Shown: piece by piece, positions 1 to 8,154 of the stretch
Numbering within the stretch: position 1 is the stretch's first letter
Layout: each line of letters starts with the position of its first letter
Assembly: GCA_963803775.1 (NCBI GenBank)
Contig: CAWDNS010000001.1
Location: 186,001-250,000, forward strand
DNA from: JABCZH01 sp963803775
GTDB lineage: Bacteria; Acidobacteriota; Terriglobia; Terriglobales; Acidobacteriaceae
Length of the DNA: 64,000 nt
Direction of reading: 5' to 3'
The notes under the pieces: generated by a model
Told to the model about the DNA's origin: nothing
What the model saw: the letters and a program-made list of their open reading frames with translations, nothing else
Database searches by the model: none
Translations under genes and position numbers: made by a program

Positions 1-744
1 CTCTTTCCATTCCAGCGGCAGCTTGATTCCCTCCGCCACCACAATGATAGTGAAGCGTTTGCCAAAGCTCTCCCGCAGAGCGACATGCTCGCAGATTTTT
101 TGCACGGAAAACGGAATCTCAGGAATCAGAATGACGTGCGCGCCGCCGGCGATGCCGGCTTCAATGGCGATCCAGCCCGCGTCGCGACCCATGACTTCCA
201 CCACCATAATGCGATGGTGCGATTCGGCAGTGGTATGAATCTTGTCCACCGCATCGGTGGCCGTGTGCAGCGCAGTGTCAAATCCGAATGTGACCTCGGT
301 GGCGCATAGATCGTTGTCGATGGTCTTGGGTACGCCGACGATCTTCATCCCTTTTTCGAAAAGTTCCTGGGCAATCTTCTGGGAGCCATCGCCGCCGATG
401 CTGATCACGGCGTCAATTCCCAGCTTGCGGGAGTTGGCGATCACTGAGTCGGAGATATCCCGAATTACCTCGACTCCGTTCTCCACAATTTTGTAATGGA
501 AAGGATTGCCCCGGTTGGTGGTACCCAGAATGGTGCCGCCGCGCGGCAGGATACCGCTGACGTCTTTCAGTGTGAGTTCGCGCGACTTCTCCGGCCAGAT
601 CAGGCCATCGAAGCCGTCAGGAATACCAATGACCTTCCATTGGTATTTTAGGATGGCGGCTTTGACTGCGGCGCGAATCACCGCATTGAGGCCGGGAGCG
701 TCGCCGCCCCCGGTGCAGATGCCGATGCAGCGAATGTCAGCCAT
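1..744 (-). CDS. pfkA: 6-phosphofructokinase, N-terminal part (runs off the window edge)
   Basis: Translating the minus strand from the ATG at 744 gives 248 codons with no stop, so the gene continues beyond base 1. It catalyses phosphorylation of fructose 6-phosphate in glycolysis. The protein begins with the nucleotide-binding loop GGGDAPGLNAVIR. It contains GGDGS, where Gly is typical of ATP-using enzymes and Asp of PPi-using ones. It then has PKTIDND, where Lys is typical of PPi or mixed-substrate clades and Gly of E. coli PfkA. The Gly/Lys combination points to a non-E. coli clade, so phosphoryl-donor preference cannot be called from sequence alone. The family match is certain. The C-terminal third is not visible. 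The next gene upstream on this strand is the Ig-like lipoprotein, 8 bases away. Confidence 0.95.
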   Translation of the reverse strand, partial: MADIRCIGICTGGGDAPGLNAVIRAAVKAAILKYQWKVIGIPDGFDGLIWPEKSRELTLKDVSGILPRGGTILGTTNRGNPFHYKIVENGVEVIRDISDSVIANSRKLGIDAVISIGGDGSQKIAQELFEKGMKIVGVPKTIDNDLCATEVTFGFDTALHTATDAVDKIHTTAESHHRIMVVEVMGRDAGWIAIEAGIAGGAHVILIPEIPFSVQKICEHVALRESFGKRFTIIVVAEGIKLPLEWKE

Positions 745-752
745 AGGTGCGG

Positions 753-1397
753 CTATTGCGTGACGGTAATCGTGGCGTTAGCGGTATAGGTAACCCCGCT
801 TCCGCTGAGATAGCTCGCCGTTAACGTAATTTGTTCACCGACCGTTGCCGCACCGACGGTAACAGTCTCGGGATCAATCCCCTGCGTTAGCGTGGTGTTG
901 GTCGTATCGCTGGCACTCCAAGTGGCGGTCGCGGTGACATCTACTGGGGGACCACCCGAAACCGTGGCCATCGCTGTAAATGTGCCGGTACCTCCGTTCG
1001 CCTGGATGCTCTTGGTGGAGGGGCTAACCGTGATGCCGGTAACATTCTGCAACGCAACCGTGACCGTAGCTGTCCCGCTAACCGTGCCGGAGGCGCCGGT
1101 AATCGTAGCTGCTCCAGGAGACACACCCGTTACCAGACCAGCAGTGCTGATAGTGGCTACGCTTTCAGTATCGCTGCTCCACTGCACGTCCGTCAGGCTT
1201 TTGGTCGAACCGTCGTTGTAGCTGCCGACCGCGCTTTCCTGCACCGTGCCGCCCTGATTGATGGTCGCGGTTGGGCCCACGGTCACGGAGGTCAGTACGG
1301 GATCAACAAAGAAGCCGTTACAGGCTATGCCAACAGCGCATAAAAGCAGGGTCGCAAACGCAGCTAGAATCTCGACTTTCTTCTTGCCACTCAACAT
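753..1397 (-). CDS. Secreted/lipoprotein with bacterial Ig-like (BIG2-type) repeats
   Basis: The roughly 214-residue protein starts MLSGKKK, followed by a hydrophobic stretch and Cys near residue 26 (VGIAC), so it is probably exported and perhaps lipidated; the lipobox is not ideal. The rest is Ser/Thr/Val/Gly-rich beta sequence. Two Ig-like modules are suggested by the phrases TSVTVGPTATINQGG, VQWSSDTESVATIS and GITVSPSTKSIQANGG, which match the BIG2 pattern. I chose the ATG at 1397 because GAGG lies about 10 bases upstream; a TTG at 1406 would also be in frame. No catalytic residues are visible. It may be an envelope or adhesion protein, but no specific role can be assigned. It sits only 8 bases before pfkA and could be cotranscribed with it. 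Confidence 0.8.
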   Translation of the reverse strand: MLSGKKKVEILAAFATLLLCAVGIACNGFFVDPVLTSVTVGPTATINQGGTVQESAVGSYNDGSTKSLTDVQWSSDTESVATISTAGLVTGVSPGAATITGASGTVSGTATVTVALQNVTGITVSPSTKSIQANGGTGTFTAMATVSGGPPVDVTATATWSASDTTNTTLTQGIDPETVTVGAATVGEQITLTASYLSGSGVTYTANATITVTQ

Positions 1398-1590
1398 GTT
1401 AGCCAATCCTCAACCAAGTTTCTTTCTTGCTCGCCGCGCCCCTGAGAAAATTGTAGCAGAGAATTTCGGGGGTAGAGCAGTTACAAGGTACTTCGGTTAC
1501 CAAATCGGGAACACCGCTCTCGTGCATAGAACGCGCTGGCGCGGCAGAACTTGCACAGACAAGTTTGGAAAAATCCGGGGTTCCAGGAAA

Positions 1591-2025
1591 CTAGTTAGCC
1601 CTTTTCGCCTTGGCGATGCGTTCGTCGATTGGCTTGCGGCCGGCAAAGCCTTCGCTCACACTGTGCCAGTGGGTAATTCCACTTTCTCCCAGCTTCCAGC
1701 ACAACAGCACGATACGGCCATCCACTTCACAGGGGAAATCGAGCAAACCGATGTCGAGATCCTTGACCTGCACGCCGGTTGCATCAATCTCGGCGAGAGC
1801 ATCTTTGACACGCTGGATGGCCTTTTCGCGCTCCGCCTTGCGGCGTGCCATGTGGACCACATTCACCTGCAATCCACCTTGCAAAAACACACGATGCGCG
1901 AGTTCCTGCAGCTCCGTGTCGACGGACTCAATCAACTTCTTGCCGTCAATCGAGGCACGCAGCAGTGACTCCAGCGTGGAAAGCAACATCTGGGCTTCTT
2001 CGAGAGTGAAAGTGCGGTCTGCCAT
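1591..2025 (-). CDS. DUF2203 family protein
   Basis: A 144-residue soluble protein starting MADRTFTLEEAQ, which is the typical N-terminus of DUF2203 proteins. The middle is a long charged helix rich in Arg, Lys and Glu (MARRKAEREKAIQRVKDALAEID). The C-terminus has VDGRIVLLCWKLGE and ITHWHSVSEGFAGRKPID, the conserved family signature. No function is established for the family. The frame opens at 2034, but MADRTF at 2025 matches the usual family start. It lies downstream of nadA on the same strand with a 147-base gap, so cotranscription is possible. No signal peptide or membrane segment is seen. Confidence 0.85.
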   Translation of the reverse strand: MADRTFTLEEAQMLLSTLESLLRASIDGKKLIESVDTELQELAHRVFLQGGLQVNVVHMARRKAEREKAIQRVKDALAEIDATGVQVKDLDIGLLDFPCEVDGRIVLLCWKLGESGITHWHSVSEGFAGRKPIDERIAKAKRAN

Positions 2026-2172
2026 GGGGTACACCTATTTTAGCACTCGGGTTGAGTGATTGGTCGCGGGCCGTTGGTCTTGGGCCTATTTCGATCCCGC
2101 CGGCTGGCGCCGAGGGCGGCCACCCCCACGCGGTTCCTGCCAACTACCAAAAACGAAAGGAGCAACAACGGC

Positions 2173-3291
2173 TTATTGGATCTCCAGCATCCTATCCAAC
2201 GCCACCTTTGCCCACTGCTTCACATCGTCTTTTACTTTGATCTGGTTAACGATGTTACCTTCCGCGAGGTTTTCCAGCGCCCAGCACAAATGTTGCGGCG
2301 AGATGCGGAACATGGTCGTGCACAGGCAGCCCGAGTCGTCGAGGGTGATGACCTTCTTCCCTTCCGCTGCGAATTCCTTGCCCATGCGGTTGACTAGGTG
2401 AATTTCGGTTCCGACCGCAAACATGGTGCCCGACGGGGCATCTGCGATGATCTTAAGCAGGCCTTCGGTCGAACCGATGCCGTCTGCTTTCTGGCAAACT
2501 TCCCATCGGCACTCGGGATGCACGATCACGCGAATCCCGGGGTACTTGGCGCGAACGTTGTCCACATGCTCCGGCAGGAAGCGCTGATGGACAGAACAAT
2601 GCCCCTTCCATAGGATTACTTTGGCTTGGCGCAAACGTTCGGGAGTTAAGCCACCATTGAGCATATAGGGATCCCACACAACCATTTCGTTGAGCGGGAT
2701 TCCGAGGTTGTAACCGGTATTGCGGCCAAGATGCTGATCAGGAAGGAAAAGAAGTTTTGGAGTTTTCGCAAAGCCCCACTGGAACGCGCCCGACGCGTTC
2801 GAGGACGTACAGACCACGCCGCCTCGCTCGCCGCAGAATGCTTTGATGGCGGCCGTGGAATTCATATAGGTGATGGGCGTAACGCCGGTGCCAGAATCGT
2901 CGGTCAAGCCCGCTTTCACCAGATGCTCCCAGCAATTCTCCACTTGGGTGATCTCCGCCATGTCAGCCATGGAGCAGCCGGCGTTGAGATCGGGAAGGAC
3001 CGTCACTTGACCGGGGCGGCTGAGAATGTCTGCGCTTTCAGCCATGAAGTGGACGCCACAGAAGACGATGTATTTGCCTCCGGCGCGCGCGGCCTGCTGC
3101 GCAAGTTTGTAGGAGTCGCCACGATAATCGGCGAAGCGAATGACTTCATCGCGTTGATAGTGGTGCCCTAGGACAACACACTCACGGCCCAGAGCTTCGC
3201 GGGCAGCGGCTATGCGCTCGTCCATGGTGCTATCGGGCAGAACGAGGTAATTTTCCAAACTGCAAACTGCGGTTGCGGTAGCCATTGTCAT
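2173..3291 (-). CDS. nadA: Quinolinate synthase NadA
   Basis: The 372-residue enzyme condenses iminoaspartate with dihydroxyacetone phosphate to make quinolinate, the precursor of NAD, in the cytoplasm. It carries the family marks GHHYQRDEV, FCGVHFMAESADIL and LPDLNAGCSMADM. The three cluster cysteines expected of NadA are visible in AGCSMADM, HPECRWEVC and DSGCLCTT; they bind an oxygen-sensitive 4Fe-4S cluster. Length is normal. No nadB or nadC lies in the window, so the gene appears to stand alone. The start is the ATG at 3291 with a purine-rich AAGGCGAG upstream; a second ATG two codons in is equally possible. Confidence 0.97.
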   Translation of the reverse strand: MTMATATAVCSLENYLVLPDSTMDERIAAAREALGRECVVLGHHYQRDEVIRFADYRGDSYKLAQQAARAGGKYIVFCGVHFMAESADILSRPGQVTVLPDLNAGCSMADMAEITQVENCWEHLVKAGLTDDSGTGVTPITYMNSTAAIKAFCGERGGVVCTSSNASGAFQWGFAKTPKLLFLPDQHLGRNTGYNLGIPLNEMVVWDPYMLNGGLTPERLRQAKVILWKGHCSVHQRFLPEHVDNVRAKYPGIRVIVHPECRWEVCQKADGIGSTEGLLKIIADAPSGTMFAVGTEIHLVNRMGKEFAAEGKKVITLDDSGCLCTTMFRISPQHLCWALENLAEGNIVNQIKVKDDVKQWAKVALDRMLEIQ

Positions 3292-3623
3292 GTCTCGCCT
3301 TCAGCTCCAAATACGAGGCAACGCGCTTGGCGCGCACTCCGCTCGATCTGGAACGGGGATGTTGAAAGCAACTCAGCGGCTACAGCCGGTTCACTACGCG
3401 ACGTCTGAAACTACGCCGCGCCCAACCGGCGGGGATGTTGATAGCCGTTACTGAATCTTCACTAATTAGGATGCCCAGCGGCAAGCGAAGGTTCGCTTTT
3501 TTGTGCGAACCGAAGTCACGCCCGCAGGTGACTGGGGAACCTCTCAGTATTGTGCACTTCCTGAGGTGCAAACGCAAATACCGGATCTCCTCCGTGATTC
3601 CCTGTGTTCTCTGTGGTCGAGGT
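3292..3623. other. 332-bp intergenic region with short repeat and hairpin
   Basis: No convincing ORF lies between nadA and the DUF1906 gene. At 3490-3511 an inverted repeat GGTTCGC/GCGAACC surrounds a T-rich loop and could be a weak terminator. The stretch 3591-3623, containing CTGTGTTCTCTGTGG, is low-complexity and looks like one of the dispersed intergenic repeats of this genome. The region should hold the nadA promoter, but I see no clear -35/-10 pair. Confidence 0.5.
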
Positions 3624-4448
3624 TTAGCGAGTTTTGCCATTCGAGGGATCGGGAGACGTAGCCGCCTCCACGTCCACATGCAGCTTCTGCCGGACATTCA
3701 CACCTGGTGGATAGCAATTTCCATCCCGGTTGTGCGTGGCCGGACATCCGGCTGAAACATCTTCTCTGCGCGGCGATTGGGCAAACTGCCACACATCAGC
3801 GAAATCGATTCCGCTGTCCGGCGGGGTCGGCGGCTTGCGCGGAAACACGCATCCCGGCGCCGGTGGGCAGGCGTCGTCCGTAACGAAGTAAACGATCTTG
3901 CGCCTGCCGGCATTCTGGCGAATGTCATTTGCCGTAACGATGGTTGCGCCGTGGTCTTCTTCGGCGGAGATGCCGGAACAGTAGATTCCGGCGCGAAACC
4001 CGGCAGCGATCACGCCGTCTACCCAGGCATAGATATAGGCTTTCTGCTCGGGCAGCATGCGGCCGCCTTGCTCCTGGTCGAGAAAGATGATGGTGTCGCC
4101 GGGAAATCCTTCGCGATGAGCAGCCGCCACCGCGGTTTTCGCATCGGATTTACCGAGCACAGTCGCTCGGGAAACGGTTTTCAGATCAGCGTAAAGCCTG
4201 CCATTGAACAGCACCAGAAAACCGAATCCAGCTGTTTGCATTTTTGCGCGCTTCCCGATCCATGTATTAGTCCGCGCGCTCGGGGGCCGGCTTAACCAAT
4301 ACCCAGAAAATGAAAACGTCTCACGGAGGGCCTTCAGATTTTGGTCGCCAGGATAGTTGTTTCGGTCGAAGCCGAGGTAAGAGGGTGTGCTCTGACCTGA
4401 AATGGATATCGTTGATAGGAGAAAACAAAATGCGGCAAACACTTTCAC
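3624..4448 (-). CDS. Secreted DUF1906 glycoside-hydrolase-like protein
   Basis: A protein of about 274 residues. Its N-terminal hydrophobic stretch (KVFAAFCFLLSTISISGQ) is a likely signal peptide. The body starts YLGFDRNNYPGD, then FSGYWLSRPPSARTNTW. It continues with GFLVLFNGRL, IIFLDQEQGGRM and YIYAWVDGVIAAGFRAGIYCSG. This order of beta strands matches the DUF1906/Rv2525c-like TIM-barrel fold related to GH25 enzymes. The acidic pair in FLDQEQ sits where the family places its putative active site. Substrate is unknown; peptidoglycan is a guess from the GH25 relation. I prefer the GTG at 4448, but TTG at 4454 is also possible because no strong Shine-Dalgarno helps. The C-terminal tail is Cys- and Pro-rich. 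Confidence 0.75.
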   Translation of the reverse strand: MKVFAAFCFLLSTISISGQSTPSYLGFDRNNYPGDQNLKALRETFSFSGYWLSRPPSARTNTWIGKRAKMQTAGFGFLVLFNGRLYADLKTVSRATVLGKSDAKTAVAAAHREGFPGDTIIFLDQEQGGRMLPEQKAYIYAWVDGVIAAGFRAGIYCSGISAEEDHGATIVTANDIRQNAGRRKIVYFVTDDACPPAPGCVFPRKPPTPPDSGIDFADVWQFAQSPRREDVSAGCPATHNRDGNCYPPGVNVRQKLHVDVEAATSPDPSNGKTR

Positions 4449-4515
4449 AAGCAAGATTCTAGCAGTAGGGTTTTGCAGACAGCGTTTACCTGCGCTAATC
4501 CGCGGCTAAATGCTT

Positions 4516-5505
4516 CTATCCCCCGATATGCACCATGGTCCGCGACGCCGGTACGAAGTCCGGTTCGCCGATGTGGTGGCGTTCTTCTTTCTTCTGCACC
4601 ACGCCTTGGATGAACTCCGCCAGCTCTTCATCCGAAGCTCCATCTTGCATCTGCGCGTGCAGATCGTGGTCCCAGACGGAGAAGAGGCAGGTGCGAATCT
4701 TGCCGTCGGAAGTGATGCGAATGCGGCTGCAGTGGCCGCAGAAAGGATGGGAAACCGGAGCGATGATTCCGATCTCGCCGATGCCGTCATCGAAGCGATA
4801 ACGCCGTGCGGTTTCGCTTCGAGCGTGCGGAATCTCGACTAGGGGGCGGTACTCCGCCATGCGCTGCACGATTTCATCCAGCGCGACCACAGTTTTGGGC
4901 GTCCAAGTGCGATCTTCTTCGAGCGGCATGAATTCAATAAAGCGGACAACCACGCCCTCTTGGCGGGCAAACATGCCGAAGGGAATGATCTGATCTTCGT
5001 TGAAGCCGCGCATCAGTACGCAGTTCACTTTGACCGGCCACAACCCGGTGCGCCGGGCAGCTCGAATGCCTGCCAAAACGTTGTCGTATCCATTCGGCAC
5101 GCGGGTGATGCGAGCGAAGCGGTCGGGGTCGACCGCGTCCATGCTGACGGTGACGCGCTGCAGGCCGGCGTCCTTGAGAGGCTGGGCCAGGTCGGCGAGT
5201 AGATGGCCGTTGGTAGTAAGTGCGAGATCGAGCGGTTCGCCGTCAATATCGCGTAGCTTGGCAAGCTCGCGGACAAAGTCAACCACCCCTCCGCGCAACA
5301 GCGGCTCGCCGCCTGTTAGGCGAATCTTCTTGATTCCAATCCCGGCGAGTACGGTGGCCATGCGCAGGTAGTCCGAGAACGGCAGATCGCCGTAAAGCGC
5401 GCCTTCATTGCCGGTGCGGCAATAGACGCACTTGTAGTTACAGCGGTCAGTGATGGAGATCCGCAGGTCGGTGATAGCGCGGGCGAATTTGTCGGAGAGG
5501 ATCAT
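4516..5505 (-). CDS. moaA: GTP 3',8-cyclase MoaA
   Basis: A 329-residue radical-SAM enzyme making the first intermediate of molybdenum cofactor synthesis from GTP. The N-terminal CNYKCVYC supplies the CxxxCxxC motif for the SAM-binding 4Fe-4S cluster. LTGGEPLLR is the SAM-binding GGEP motif. The C-terminal second cluster is seen as HPFCGHCSRIRIT with KIRTCLF. The protein ends VHIGG, the conserved double-Gly tail needed for catalysis in MoaA. Length is normal. No other moa or moe genes lie in the window. The downstream gene on this strand is DUF1906, about 70 bases away. The upstream side carries a short CGTTGGCC-rich repeat. Confidence 0.97.
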   Translation of the reverse strand: MILSDKFARAITDLRISITDRCNYKCVYCRTGNEGALYGDLPFSDYLRMATVLAGIGIKKIRLTGGEPLLRGGVVDFVRELAKLRDIDGEPLDLALTTNGHLLADLAQPLKDAGLQRVTVSMDAVDPDRFARITRVPNGYDNVLAGIRAARRTGLWPVKVNCVLMRGFNEDQIIPFGMFARQEGVVVRFIEFMPLEEDRTWTPKTVVALDEIVQRMAEYRPLVEIPHARSETARRYRFDDGIGEIGIIAPVSHPFCGHCSRIRITSDGKIRTCLFSVWDHDLHAQMQDGASDEELAEFIQGVVQKKEERHHIGEPDFVPASRTMVHIGG

Positions 5506-5535
5506 GTCGTTGGCCGTTCGTTGTGGGCCGTTGGC
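5506..5535. repeat. Dispersed GTTGGCC/CCAACGACC intergenic repeat
   Basis: The 5' flank of moaA contains TCGTTGGCCGTTCGTTGTGG followed by another GCCGTTGG. Similar runs of GTTGG/CCAAC units occur at about 2061-2080, 10315-10350 and 20864-20892, always in gene gaps next to a start codon. I read these as members of one short degenerate repeat family. Confidence 0.5.
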
Positions 5536-5623
5536 TCGCTGGGGCCTGTCAACAACTCAGGATTATTATAGTCGGCACTACTGAGAAACACTGGAAATCA
5601 GCGTTGCCAGACGGATATTGTAA

Positions 5624-5646
5624 GTATATACTCTATGTATATATAC
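5624..5646 (+). promoter_or_regulatory. Probable vapBC operator/promoter palindromes
   Basis: Two self-complementary boxes, GTATATAC (5624-5631) and GTATATATAC (5637-5646), lie 5 bases apart just upstream of vapB. AbrB/MazE-type antitoxins bind such AT-rich palindromes to autorepress their operon. The boxes also give -10-like TATA sequence. Operator use is inferred from position and symmetry. Confidence 0.6.
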
Positions 5647-5661
5647 TTTTGGGAGATGCCT

Positions 5662-5892
5662 ATGGGCACTGCTCGCGTATTTCGATCAGGGAACAGCCAG
5701 GCGGTCCGGTTGCCGAAGCAGTTCCGGCTGAAGAGCAAAGACGTTGAAATCTTTCGCCGGGGGGACGAGATCGTACTGCGAGAAGTGAAAGGAAACATGG
5801 TCCGAGCGTTCGACCTGCTGGCGGGACTACCAGAGGATTTCGAAATCCCCGGCCGCGGCAAGGACCGTCCGCAACGGCGCAAGGGGCTGTAG
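5662..5892 (+). CDS. vapB: VapB-type antitoxin (AbrB/MazE fold)
   Basis: A 76-residue protein whose N-terminus MGTARVFRSGNSQAVRLPKQ is the standard SpoVT/AbrB swapped-hairpin DNA-binding fold of VapB antitoxins. The C-terminal half (AFDLLAGLPEDFEIPGRG) should wrap the toxin. Among three in-frame ATGs (5635, 5656, 5662) I chose 5662: GGGAG at 5651-5655 gives good spacing, and the family begins at this residue. The stop codon is followed directly by the toxin GTG, so the pair is translationally coupled. Two palindromes upstream are the likely autoregulatory operator. Confidence 0.9.
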   Translation: MGTARVFRSGNSQAVRLPKQFRLKSKDVEIFRRGDEIVLREVKGNMVRAFDLLAGLPEDFEIPGRGKDRPQRRKGL

Positions 5893-6300
5893 GTGGAGAC
5901 CCGGTTCCTGCTGGACACAAACATTTGCATTTACATCCGGCAGAAACGGCCGGAAGAAGTTTTGCGCCGCTTCCGTAATCTTCGGGCAGGAGAAGCCGCG
6001 ATCTCGGTTATCACTTATGGAGAACTTGTTTTCGGCGCGACCAAGAGCCAACAACGAACCGCGGCGCTTGAACGTCTGGCAGAACTACTCAACTGGCTGC
6101 CCGCGTTGCCGCTTCCCGGAAACGCCGGCCACGCTTACGGCACAATACGCGCCGACCTGGCTGCACGGGGGCAAATGATCGGCAACAACAATCTTTGGAT
6201 CGCCTCTCATGCTCTGGCAGCGGAATTGACCCTAGTCACGAACAACGAAAAGGAATTCCGGCGCGTGCGTGGGTTGAAGGTGCAGAACTGGGCGGAGTGA
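5893..6300 (+). CDS. vapC: VapC-type PIN-domain toxin with a substituted active-site Asp
   Basis: The 135-residue PIN-domain protein starts at a GTG immediately after the vapB stop. VapC toxins are Mg-dependent RNases that cut tRNA or rRNA. The first acidic residue is present (FLLDTN, Asp8), as is the second (ISVITYGELVFG, Glu44), and the C-terminal LVTNNEKEF is normal. The third acidic position, usually Asp in the IGxxD segment before xxIAxHA, is Asn100 here (IGNNNLWIASHA). The codon is AAT. Loss of this Asp normally weakens or abolishes PIN nuclease activity, so the toxin may be inactive, or this may be one base error (GAT to AAT). The rest of the protein is intact and full length. Confidence 0.9.
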   Translation: METRFLLDTNICIYIRQKRPEEVLRRFRNLRAGEAAISVITYGELVFGATKSQQRTAALERLAELLNWLPALPLPGNAGHAYGTIRADLAARGQMIGNNNLWIASHALAAELTLVTNNEKEFRRVRGLKVQNWAE

Positions 6301-6346
6301 GTGGTTTATCCGCGTGAGCAAATCGGTGGCGAAGATCTCCCCGCAA

Positions 6347-8062
6347 TCACATCCCATCGTAATTCGGCCCGCCGCCGCCTTCCGGTGGCACCCACGTAAT
6401 AATCTGGTAGGGATCGGCGATGTCGCAGGTCTTGCAGTGTACGCAGTTCGACGGATTCAGGCTGATGCGTTTGCCATTCGGCTGCTTGCTGTCCTCGACC
6501 ATTTCATAGACATTTGCCGGGCAGAAATTCTGGCAGGGGTTGCCGAATTCTTTTACGCAACGGGCGTTGCAGATGTTGGTGTCGTGAATGATCAGGTGCG
6601 CGGGCTGGTCTTCTTCATGCTTTGTTCCTGAGTGATAAAGATCGGTGAGTTTGTCGAACGTCAGCTTCCCATCCCCTTTGGCGGGGCCGAGCAGATGCGC
6701 TTCTGCGCCGCCATCGGCGGGCAAATCGGCGAGCTTTTTCATGTGCTCTGGCCCAGTGCGATTGGAGTAACGGGCCCGCAGGCCTCGACCGCCAGTAAAC
6801 TGCTGGATGCCGGCGTTGAACATGCCCGCCCAGAAACCGTGCTCGAATCCCTGATGGAAGTTGCGGACCTTCCAGAGTTCGTCTTTGATCCAGCTAGATT
6901 CGACTCTGTTCTGAAAACCGCTCAATGTCTTCGCCGACGAGTCGTCTTTCGTCAATGCTTCGAAAGCAGTTTCGGCGGCGAGCATGCCACTCTTAATCGC
7001 GAGGTGAATTCCTTTCAGACGCTGGGAATTCAGAAATCCGGCCGAATCGCCCAGAATCATCCAGCCATTTCCGGCCACCGGCGGAATTGACCACCAACCG
7101 CCGTAGGGCAGCGACTTCGCGCCATAGCGAATCATCTTCCCGCCTTCGAGCAACTTCGCCACAAACGGATGCTGCTTGAAATGCTGCAACACACGCTGCG
7201 GGTCGAGGCGCGGATCGGGATAATCGAGGCCGACGACGAATCCGAGGGAAACGACGTTGTCCTTGCCACCGTATATCCAGGCGCCGCCATATTCCTTCGT
7301 GGTCAGCGGCCAGCCCATGGTATAGATGACTTCGCCGGACGCGATGCGGCCGGCGGGAACCTCCCACAATTCCTTTATCCCTTGGCCATAGGTTTGAGGG
7401 TTGCAACCCTTGGCCAGGTCGAATTTGGCGATGAGCTGTTTGGTCAGCGATCCACGCGTGCCTTCGGCAAGAATCACGACTTTCGCGTTTAAGTCGTATC
7501 CCGGTTCGAAGTTAGATTTCTGGTGGCCCTCTTTATCGACGCCTTTGTCGTCGGTGCGGACGCCGGTTACGCAATCACCGTCGAAGAGCAGTTCCGACCC
7601 CGCGAAGCCGGTAAATACCGTAATCCCGGTGGCTTCGACTTTGCTGCCCAGCCACTTCACAAAGCGGTTGAGGGAGATCACGTAGTTGCCGTGGTCGCGC
7701 AGCGGCGGCGGGGTGATAGGAAACTTGAGTTTGCTCTTTTCGGTAAAAAAATAAACGGATTCTTTACTCACTTCGGCATCGAGCGGAGCTTCCTTCTCGA
7801 ATCCTGGCAAAAGCTCGCGCATCGAACGCGGATCTAGCAACGCGCCGGAAAGACAATGCTGGCCGACCTCGCGTGCTTTCTCGAGCACATAGATGTTTTC
7901 TTTGCTGAGTTGCGAATCAGGATGCTTGACGTTGTGCTGGTCGATCAGTTGGGAAAGGCGCAGGGCGCAAGCCATGCCCGCCGGGCCGCCGCCGACGATA
8001 ACCACGTCGGCCGGCATTTGGGGGCGTTCGATGCCTTCGAGAGGTTTTCGGAAGATCAGCAT
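6347..8062 (-). CDS. Electron transfer flavoprotein:ubiquinone oxidoreductase
   Basis: A protein of about 571 residues that passes electrons from reduced ETF to the membrane quinone pool. The N-terminus has the FAD Rossmann motif VVIVGGGPAGMACALRL. The middle holds the YGQGIKELWEVP and GDSAGFLN regions of the ETF-QO family. The C-terminal ferredoxin-like part has FCPANVYEMVED followed by NCVHCKTCDIADP and ends WVPPEGGGGPNYDGM, the classical 4Fe-4S module. Additional cysteines occur in NARCVKEFGNPC. The gene lies downstream of etfA and etfB on the same strand, giving a complete ETF-to-quinone route for fatty or amino acid oxidation. I used the ATG at 8062; the frame opens at a TTG (8071). Confidence 0.96.
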   Translation of the reverse strand: MLIFRKPLEGIERPQMPADVVIVGGGPAGMACALRLSQLIDQHNVKHPDSQLSKENIYVLEKAREVGQHCLSGALLDPRSMRELLPGFEKEAPLDAEVSKESVYFFTEKSKLKFPITPPPLRDHGNYVISLNRFVKWLGSKVEATGITVFTGFAGSELLFDGDCVTGVRTDDKGVDKEGHQKSNFEPGYDLNAKVVILAEGTRGSLTKQLIAKFDLAKGCNPQTYGQGIKELWEVPAGRIASGEVIYTMGWPLTTKEYGGAWIYGGKDNVVSLGFVVGLDYPDPRLDPQRVLQHFKQHPFVAKLLEGGKMIRYGAKSLPYGGWWSIPPVAGNGWMILGDSAGFLNSQRLKGIHLAIKSGMLAAETAFEALTKDDSSAKTLSGFQNRVESSWIKDELWKVRNFHQGFEHGFWAGMFNAGIQQFTGGRGLRARYSNRTGPEHMKKLADLPADGGAEAHLLGPAKGDGKLTFDKLTDLYHSGTKHEEDQPAHLIIHDTNICNARCVKEFGNPCQNFCPANVYEMVEDSKQPNGKRISLNPSNCVHCKTCDIADPYQIITWVPPEGGGGPNYDGM

Positions 8063-8079
8063 ACGAACCAATTCATTCG

Positions 8080-8152
8080 CCCGCAGATTTCGCAGATTAC
8101 TCAGATAAACATCAAAAACATTCAGCGTTCATCTGCGTGAATCAGCGGCCAA
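8080..8152. repeat. Dispersed CATCTGCG-AATCAGCGGCC type repeat
   Basis: The gap between etfA and ETF-QO holds CGCAGATTTCGCAGATTACT and, inverted further on, CATCTGCGTGAATCAGCGG. A related piece, CTGCGCTAATCCGCGG, lies at 4490-4505 next to moaA. These look like copies of a short intergenic repeat, with the two halves in roughly inverted order. Confidence 0.45.
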
Positions 8153-8154
8153 AA

